Part shown: one piece after another, positions 5,244 to 9,625 of the stretch
How positions within the stretch are numbered: position 1 is the first letter of the stretch
How the letters are laid out: every line of letters starts with the position of its first letter
Source of the DNA: CAZMUN01 sp964569815
GTDB lineage: Archaea; Iainarchaeota; Iainarchaeia; Iainarchaeales; GCA-2688035
Reading direction: 5' to 3'
Assembly (NCBI GenBank): GCA_964569815.1
Contig: CAZMUN010000040.1
Location: 1-9,625, forward strand
Length of the DNA: 9,625 bases
Notes under the pieces: generated by a model
What the model was told of the DNA's origin: nothing
What the model saw: the letters and a program-made list of their open reading frames with translations, nothing else
Databases searched by the model: none
Program-made: the position numbers and the translations under genes

Positions 5244-5638
5244 TCAACTGTTATTGTTCCTTCCATTCCAAGCTGCCTGTGGTTTCCAACAGAGCAGTAG
5301 AATGCAAAGTTTCCAGCCTGGCTTGCAGTTAATTCAGCCGTTATTTGTTCTCCGGGCAGGATTGCCGGCGTTGCCGCATTGAATTCGTCTGCGACAAAGT
5401 TGTGGGGCATTGTGCCGACATTCTTGAATATGATTCTTACTGTTTCCCCCTGGCTTAAGTTTATTGTGCTGGGGCTGTAACCGTATTCAAATCCTTCAAC
5501 AGTTATTTCCCTGGCATTTTCTCCGCCGGTGGTTCCGTTGCCGTTTGTTGCGTCATTCTGGGGCTGCTGTACGCATCCAGCAAGCAGGAATGCTGCCAAT
5601 GCAAGCAACACAAAAATGGTTTTTGATACTTTTTGCAT
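5240..5638 (-). CDS. Cupredoxin (plastocyanin/azurin-like) lipoprotein
   Basis: 132 residues from the ATG at 5638; an in-frame GTG at 5656 would add six residues before the signal and is less likely. The signal ends in the lipobox L-L-A-G-C, with Cys22 as the lipid anchor. A Gln/Asn/Gly/Thr linker (23-43) follows, then a cupredoxin beta-sandwich. A complete type-1 copper site is visible: His79 in M-P-H-N-F, then Cys115, His120 and Met125 in F-Y-C-S-V-G-N-H-R-Q-L-G-M. Such proteins carry single electrons on the outer face of the membrane, for example to an oxidase or nitrogen-cycle reductase. The protein is anchored outside the cell and co-transcribed with the two-helix membrane gene at 4980. 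No terminal reductase is in the window, so the partner is unknown. Confidence 0.88.
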   Translation of the reverse strand: MQKVSKTIFVLLALAAFLLAGCVQQPQNDATNGNGTTGGENAREITVEGFEYGYSPSTINLSQGETVRIIFKNVGTMPHNFVADEFNAATPAILPGEQITAELTASQAGNFAFYCSVGNHRQLGMEGTITVE

Positions 5639-5670
5639 CACATTACCACTTATCACACTACCACAAACCG

Positions 5671-5692
5671 TTTTTTATTTCTTTTATTAACC
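5671..5692 (-). promoter_or_regulatory. Candidate promoter of cupredoxin unit
   Basis: The minus strand reads TTAATAAAA (about 5690-5682) and AAATAAAA (5680-5673). Either could be a weak TATA box, placing transcription at about 5661-5651 and giving a leader of 13-23 bases. Neither matches the strong consensus seen elsewhere in the window, so this call is tentative. Confidence 0.3.
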
Positions 5693-5744
5693 TCGTCATT
5701 GCCTATTGTAATGTATAAAGATTATTCCTTAAAATTAATTGTTT

Positions 5745-7055
5745 TTATGATGGCTCGTTTTCCAGGAGCCATTGCCAGGCTGGCTTTATTGTTATTCTTT
5801 TGCCTGCCTGTTGTTCTTGGTCTAGTGTGAGTATCAGGCCTTGTTTTGCTTTTGTTTTTTCCATTGCTTCTAGCAGGCCTTTTGTTTCCCTTTCTTTGTT
5901 GCTTTCGTTAAGGTTATAGCAAACTTGTATTGCCTGTTTTTCTTTTGGGAGCACGAAGTCGCATTCTGCACTGCTTGCTTTCCCTTTATAGTAATAAAAT
6001 TCTTTTCCAAGTCGCTTGAGCTGCACTGCTATCAGGTTTTCCAGCATTGCACCTTTTTTTTCGTTTATGGAAGCAGTGTTTTCCCTTATTATCCCGTTGT
6101 CTATGCAGTAAATTTTTTTGGGGTTTTTGTCAAAGTTTTTGAGTTTTTTCTCATATTTATGCACTGTGAATGTCAAATAGGTTTCTTCAGCGTAGTCTGT
6201 GTATTTTTGCACTGTGTTCGGGCTTTTTATTTTGAAGTTGTTTATTATGGAGCGGTATGTAACCGAGTTTGCTGTGTTTGCAACCAGGAATTTTAACACT
6301 GCTTTTAATTCACCGGGCTTTCTAATGTTGTATCTGGTTACTATGTCTTTTTGTATTATGTCGTTTATTACTTCTCTCAGTACAGCGTCATTTGAGAAGA
6401 CTATTACTTCTGGCATTCCACCTTTTTCAAAGTATTCTTTGAATCTTTTTGAAAATTGTGCTTTTTCGTCTGTTGAATAGAATCCTTTTTTTGGAGTTTT
6501 TTCTTTTCTTGCTTTTAGGAATTCTGTGAATGAAAATGGGAATAGCTCTATGTCAACGTGTCTGCCTGTTAAGTGTGTTCCGAGTTCTTTGCTCAAAAGG
6601 TTTGCGTTTGAGCCTGTTATGAAAACCCTGTAGTTTTGCCTTAATATCCTGTTTATGAATACTTCCCATCCTTTAATGTTTTGTATTTCGTCAAAGAAAA
6701 CGTTTTTTCTTTTTCCAAACATTTCAATGAATGTTTCCATGAGAGTCTGGAAGTCTTTTGCGCTGAACCCGAATATTCTTTCATCGTCAAAGTTGAAATA
6801 ATAAAAATTTTCATTGAATTTGGCTTCAATTATTTGTTTTAAAAGAGTGCTTTTCCCGCATCTTCTCAGGCCTTTCACTACAAATGCAGCCGCTCCTTTA
6901 TATTCTGCTATTTCCGGGAAAACGCTTCTTGGAACAGAGTCTTTCAAGGCCTCAAATTCCTTTAGCTGGTCTTTTATTACAGTGCCCAAAAGCTCTTTTG
7001 TTATTTTATTGACTAAAATTGCATCTGCGCTAAATGACTTTTCCTTCAAAACCAT
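5745..7055 (-). CDS. AAA_14 / DUF4143 ATPase
   Basis: 436 residues, leaderless ATG at 7055. An N-terminal segment (1-55) leads to an AAA-type P-loop: G-L-R-R-C-G-K-S (62-69), Walker B N-V-F-F-D-E-I (118-124), sensor F-I-T-G-S-N (145-150), and L-T-G-R-H with E-L-F-P-F-S-F-T-E-F (162-179), the family's hallmark with a likely Arg finger. A winged-helix-like middle (240-300) follows. The C-terminal DUF4143 part (about 335-382) has the PD-(D/E)xK-like series E339, A-E-C-D-F-V-L (363-369) and I-Q-V (376-378). Gln replaces the usual catalytic Glu/Asp before the Lys-equivalent, so nuclease activity is doubtful. These genes are common, often solitary and mobile in archaea and bacteria; their role is poorly known (suggested: defence or DNA transactions). 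Palindromes upstream point to control. Confidence 0.88.
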   Translation of the reverse strand: MVLKEKSFSADAILVNKITKELLGTVIKDQLKEFEALKDSVPRSVFPEIAEYKGAAAFVVKGLRRCGKSTLLKQIIEAKFNENFYYFNFDDERIFGFSAKDFQTLMETFIEMFGKRKNVFFDEIQNIKGWEVFINRILRQNYRVFITGSNANLLSKELGTHLTGRHVDIELFPFSFTEFLKARKEKTPKKGFYSTDEKAQFSKRFKEYFEKGGMPEVIVFSNDAVLREVINDIIQKDIVTRYNIRKPGELKAVLKFLVANTANSVTYRSIINNFKIKSPNTVQKYTDYAEETYLTFTVHKYEKKLKNFDKNPKKIYCIDNGIIRENTASINEKKGAMLENLIAVQLKRLGKEFYYYKGKASSAECDFVLPKEKQAIQVCYNLNESNKERETKGLLEAMEKTKAKQGLILTLDQEQQAGKRITIKPAWQWLLENEPS

Positions 7056-7076
7056 GACATATTATACAACAAACAA

Positions 7077-7088
7077 GTATTTAAATAT
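7077..7088 (-). promoter_or_regulatory. TATA box of the ATPase gene
   Basis: TTTAAA core (7080-7085) within a symmetrical TATTTAAATA context. Its centre is 27.5 bases from the ATG at 7055 on the minus strand, the leaderless arrangement seen at other genes here. The operator-like palindrome array begins at its upstream edge. Confidence 0.65.
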
Positions 7089-7129
7089 TGCTCATTATAA
7101 TGCGCAATAATGCGCCATATTGCTCATTA
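7087..7129. promoter_or_regulatory. Operator array of four 11-base half-sites
   Basis: Four elements stand end to end, one per helical turn: ATTGCTCATTA (7087-7097), its near reverse complement TAATGCGCAAT (7098-7108), TAATGCGCCAT (7108-7118), then ATTGCTCATTA again (7119-7129). The first pair is a 22-base palindrome with a single mismatched pair. The 12-base sequence TATTGCTCATTA is repeated exactly at 7086 and 7118, 32 bases apart. The array abuts the TATA box, so it probably controls the ATPase gene. The binding protein is unknown. Confidence 0.55.
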
Positions 7130-7145
7130 CGAAAAGCAATATACA

Positions 7146-7185
7146 CACTATTACAATAGTGCCAAAATAGGCATTTGAACCTATT
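7146..7185. repeat. Two further inverted repeats upstream of the ATPase
   Basis: CACTATT (7146-7152) pairs perfectly with AATAGTG (7155-7161). AATAGG (7166-7171) pairs with CCTATT (7180-7185). CTATTACAA also occurs twice directly (7148-7156 and 7181-7189), 33 bases apart. They may be extra operator sites or short RNA hairpins; nothing decides between these. Confidence 0.45.
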
Positions 7186-7234
7186 ACAACCGTATAAACC
7201 GGGGCCATGTGCGGCTCAGTCTTTGGGCGCCCTA

Positions 7235-7242
7235 TTTATATA
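7235..7242 (+). promoter_or_regulatory. TATA box for the small membrane-protein gene
   Basis: TTTATATA on the plus strand, predicting transcription at about 7261-7265. An ATG at 7283 follows after a short leader with a purine-rich GGCAGG (7270-7275) at Shine-Dalgarno distance. Confidence 0.45.
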
Positions 7243-7260
7243 TTTCAGAGGCGTCATTAA

Positions 7261-7545
7261 ATTGAAGAAGGCAGGATTATAGATGTTTCAATTTTTTTCG
7301 CAAGATTCTTAGGCAGTTTTTTTCTAATCTTTGGATTGTTATTTATCGTAACAAGGCAGTTGGGCAAGACCATTGAGATGACTGATGACAAGGCCTTTGT
7401 CATTTCCACCGGCTACATTACCTTGCTTATGGGCTTGGTTACAGTAATTTTGCACAATCTTTGGGTTGCCGACTGGAGAGTTGTGATAACGATTTTGGGC
7501 TGGCAAAACCCCGTTTTAATCAACGCGGTTTTTTGCCTAAAAAAA
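7261..7545 (+). pseudogene. Broken small membrane-protein gene
   Basis: From 7261 the frame reads a convincing membrane protein: a helix with F-F-A-R-F-L-G-S-F-F-L-I-F-G-L-L-F-I-V, a short basic/acidic stretch (K-T-I-E-M-T-D-D-K-A-F), and a second helix with G-L-V-T-V-I-L-H-N-L-W-V ending in D-W-R-V-V-I-T-I-L-G-W. That last pattern recalls a widespread family of small integral membrane proteins of about 120-130 residues (H-N-x-W, D-W-R, T-x-x-G-W). No normal start codon is in this frame. The ATG at 7283 is one base out, and adding one T to the seven-T run at 7292-7298 would join it, giving M-F-Q-F-F-F-A-R-F-L-G. After G-W (about 7503) the frame runs through a hairpin into the end of the opposite gene with no stop before 7813, so the C-terminal half is missing. 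Either a pseudogene or a gene with sequence errors. Confidence 0.5.
7505..7534. terminator. Hairpin terminator between convergent genes
   Basis: Arms AAAACCCCGTT (7505-7515) and AACGCGGTTTT (7522-7532) pair with one mismatch around a six-base loop, and a run of six T (7529-7534) ends the plus-strand side. On the minus strand a run of seven T (from the A run at 7539-7545) precedes the hairpin, just after the propeller gene. It can therefore end transcripts from both sides. Confidence 0.55.
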
Positions 7546-7556
7546 GCAAATAGGGG

Positions 7557-9518
7557 TTATTTTACAATAGCAAATTTCTGGTTGTCGTCAACCACAACAG
7601 AGGCAAAATGGCTGAAATCAGGGTTTAATACAACCAAACGCCCGTTTTCCTGGTCTCCGACAAAAATGCGGCCTGTTGAATCGATTGCAATCCCCCTGGG
7701 GTGGTTAAAGGCCCGGCTGTTTGCTTCGCCTACTTCGTCCAATAGGTTGCCTTCCATGTCAATATGCAAAATCCTTCCGTTGCCGGTATCCACAAACCAT
7801 ATGGATTCATTGTGAACTAATACCTGCCTTATTCCATCGGGTTTGATCCCTGAGACATCAATTGACCTCACAAACTCCAACTCGGTATCAAAAACCTTAA
7901 TTGCATTGTTTTTAGAATCTGCAACATACAGGAAATCGTCAGGGCCTATATCAACAGTCCTTGGGGAATTGAATTCTTCCGAGCCCGCGCCTTGTTTTCC
8001 GATTGAATTAATAAAATTTCCTTGCTGGGAAAAAACTTGCACCCTGTGGTTTTCGGTATCGGCAACAAAAACGCGCCCCTGTGAATCAACGGCAACTGAC
8101 CTTGCCTTGTTGAACTCCCCCTCGCCATTTCCGATAGGACGCTTAATCGAGCCTATAAAATTCAAGTCATCTGAAAAAATCCCCACCCTGTTGTTTTCCC
8201 TGTCCATTATAAAAATTTTGCCCTGCCAGTAGAAAAGCCCCCTTGGGGACCTGAACTCGGTATCCCCTGTCCCTGAGCCGCCAACAATTTTCACTGGACG
8301 CAGGTCGGGTGAAAATTTTATCAGCCTGTCATTGTGGTCTTCGGCCACATAAATAAAATCGCCCTCGCCAATTGCCACAAACCTCGGCCAGAATCCATCG
8401 GCTTCAACAGTGGCTCTTGTTGCAGCAAGCTCTGCAACCGGCTTAAAGGATGAATCGAAAACAAAAATTGTTTCTTCAGCGATATCAAGAACAAAAGTTT
8501 TGCCTTTGTCAGAAACCTCGACCGCGGTTGGAGACGTAAAATTTCCAAAGGAGTTCTCAAACGCAAGATCAGAGCCCATGACAACAACATTGCCGTTTTC
8601 ATAATCGGCAACAAAAACCCTGTCATTTGCAAACTCGATTCCCCGCGGGGAAAATCCAGGAATCTCCAAAGAATCAAATGTTGCAACAAGGTTAAAATTG
8701 CGATCCCTTTTTTCAACTTTCTTGTCCAAAAGCCTGCTTACATAAAAAAATCCTTCGTTGTCAAAGGCAATGTCAAAACACCCGCTTGAATCAGGCAGTT
8801 TTTTTTCAAAGGAAAAATCGGGGTTGAAAACAAGAATGGCGTCGTAATGGACAAGGTAAAGCTTTCCAGATGAATCAAATTCAAGGTTATGGTATTTTTG
8901 CGCAAGCAATTCGGACCCGCCAAAACTCTGGGGGTCTTTTATTTCATGCAAGAAAGACAGGCTGCTGTCAAAAAACTGAATTCGGTTAGGGACTCTGTCT
9001 AATACTGCGTATATGCCCTGCTCTGAAAGTGCAAAGGCATTAGGTTCCATAAAAAGGCCTTTTTCTTCAAGAGAACCGCTTCTTGATCCCTCGTGTCCGA
9101 TTACCCCGCGGTAACCAAAGGATTCAGAATCGAGAGCAATAACCCTGTGCCTGTATTCGTCAACAATAAAAAGCAGGTTTCTTTCAGAGTCAACAAATAT
9201 GTTTGATGCGCTGAATGGAAACCACGAAAATTGCTCGGATTCGGGTGGGCATTCTTTGGGGCAGGCGCCGCCGCAGTCAATCCATGCTTCGCCTTGGTCA
9301 ATCAGCCCATTGCTGCAGGAATCGTGTGTTGAAACAGGCTCTATGGATGGCGCCCAAAAAGCGCCAAGCGCAATAAAAACAATTAAAACCAATGCGGCAA
9401 CAGCTGCAAAGGCTGCAAAGGCAAAAATTTTTCTCTTATTCTGCTTGCCTTCAACAGTTTCTTTAACCAAATTCTTTATTTCCTCAACATCTGACTCTTT
9501 CGGATTTGTCTGCTGCAT
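7557..9518 (-). CDS. Membrane-anchored twelve-blade NHL-repeat protein
   Basis: 653 residues, ATG start. A charged cytoplasmic tail (1-29) precedes one membrane helix (31-54). A stalk motif follows: C-S-N-G (68-71), then E-x-x-x-D-C-G-G-x-C-x-x-x-C with Cys82, Cys86 and Cys90, a four-Cys module found before ectodomains of many archaeal surface proteins. The rest is beta-propeller. NHL-type marks (D/E-x-x-N-x-R-[IVL]-x-[VIF]-F and relatives) occur at about 120, 174, 224, 263, 305, 345, 393, 439, 487, 534, 577 and 622, which is twelve blades and so probably two six-bladed propellers. Later blades are closest to consensus (D-T-E-N-H-R-V-Q-V-F); blades 3, 4 and 6 have drifted. NHL propellers bind protein, glycan or other ligands outside the cell; no catalytic motif is evident. 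Topology N-in, propellers out. Partner unknown. Confidence 0.88.
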   Translation of the reverse strand: MQQTNPKESDVEEIKNLVKETVEGKQNKRKIFAFAAFAAVAALVLIVFIALGAFWAPSIEPVSTHDSCSNGLIDQGEAWIDCGGACPKECPPESEQFSWFPFSASNIFVDSERNLLFIVDEYRHRVIALDSESFGYRGVIGHEGSRSGSLEEKGLFMEPNAFALSEQGIYAVLDRVPNRIQFFDSSLSFLHEIKDPQSFGGSELLAQKYHNLEFDSSGKLYLVHYDAILVFNPDFSFEKKLPDSSGCFDIAFDNEGFFYVSRLLDKKVEKRDRNFNLVATFDSLEIPGFSPRGIEFANDRVFVADYENGNVVVMGSDLAFENSFGNFTSPTAVEVSDKGKTFVLDIAEETIFVFDSSFKPVAELAATRATVEADGFWPRFVAIGEGDFIYVAEDHNDRLIKFSPDLRPVKIVGGSGTGDTEFRSPRGLFYWQGKIFIMDRENNRVGIFSDDLNFIGSIKRPIGNGEGEFNKARSVAVDSQGRVFVADTENHRVQVFSQQGNFINSIGKQGAGSEEFNSPRTVDIGPDDFLYVADSKNNAIKVFDTELEFVRSIDVSGIKPDGIRQVLVHNESIWFVDTGNGRILHIDMEGNLLDEVGEANSRAFNHPRGIAIDSTGRIFVGDQENGRLVVLNPDFSHFASVVVDDNQKFAIVK

Positions 9519-9533
9519 ATTAACCTACTCTAT

Positions 9534-9557
9534 AATATAAATAGGGTTATTTATATA
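9534..9557 (-). promoter_or_regulatory. Promoter of the NHL gene with embedded palindrome
   Basis: Two TATA-like boxes lie on the minus strand: TATATAAA (9557-9550, predicting a leader of about 10 bases) and TTTATATT (9541-9534, rather close to the ATG). They are joined in a perfect inverted repeat, ATATAAATA (9535-9543) and TATTTATAT (9548-9556), with a GGGT spacer. The symmetry could be an operator or simply two TATA boxes facing each other. Confidence 0.45.
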
Positions 9558-9592
9558 CTTTGCTGTTGGCTTCACTGTAGAAATCCTTGGCA

Positions 9593-9602
9593 GTTTATAT
9601 AT
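9593..9602. promoter_or_regulatory. TATA-like element at window edge
   Basis: TTTATATATA near the right edge reads as a TATA box on either strand. On the plus strand a gene would start beyond about 9620, outside the window, so its use cannot be judged. Confidence 0.25.
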
Positions 9603-9625
9603 AGCCAGATTTTTATTGTTCTGCC

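Noticed and set aside
7207..7260. 17-codon open frame starting at ATG 7207
   Set aside because: Too short, overlaps the promoter of the next gene, no ribosome site and no recognisable motif.
7546..7815. Extension of the small membrane protein's frame to the stop at 7813
   Set aside because: This part is antisense to the NHL gene, is low in membrane character and lies beyond a terminator hairpin.
7843..8604. Plus-strand open frames inside the NHL gene
   Set aside because: Shadow frames; the minus strand shows repeated NHL blades throughout.

Overview
The window reads as archaeal chromosome of moderate GC. AT-rich TATA boxes (TTTAAATA, TTATATAT) sit about 25-28 bases upstream of several start codons, which implies leaderless transcripts. 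Many products are small membrane proteins, lipoproteins or secreted proteins, and several families are typical of uncultivated archaea, DPANN groups included. These are two-transmembrane-helix regulators with a C-terminal winged helix, a membrane-anchored NHL propeller with a C-x-N-G / D-C-G-G-x-C stalk, and an AAA ATPase/DUF4143 protein. The exact lineage cannot be settled from the sequence alone. There are no rRNA or tRNA genes, no CRISPR array and no recognisable insertion sequence.

Positions 1-2200 form a regulatory and surface-protein cluster. A secreted Asp/Cys-rich protein (minus strand) diverges from a membrane-anchored winged-helix regulator, and the 160 bases between them hold a dense array of GAAACC/GGTTTC half-sites. 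A second regulator of the same architecture lies tail to tail with the first. It appears to share one symmetrical TATA box with a divergent lipoprotein gene.

Positions 2238-4825 are a compact plus-strand operon: a PadR-type regulator, a two-helix membrane protein, a small cupin, an ABC ATPase and an ABC-2 permease. Genes overlap or nearly touch. A palindrome over the promoter suggests autoregulation. The simplest reading is a repressor-controlled efflux or envelope-stress exporter.

Positions 4826-4955 hold a frameshifted remnant resembling the C-terminal half of a small archaeal antitoxin-like protein. Next, on the minus strand, come a type-1 copper cupredoxin lipoprotein and a translationally coupled two-helix membrane protein, a likely extracytoplasmic electron-transfer or copper unit.

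Positions 5745-7260 hold a minus-strand AAA_14/DUF4143 ATPase gene with a leaderless promoter. Upstream of it is a run of about 100 bases of palindromes. Beyond that, on the plus strand, is a small membrane-protein gene that looks broken at both ends. It finishes in a hairpin terminator shared with the convergent gene.

Positions 7557-9518 (minus strand) encode a 653-residue membrane-anchored protein with twelve NHL-like blades, probably two six-bladed propellers outside the cell. The last 107 bases carry its promoter, with a perfect 9-base inverted repeat.
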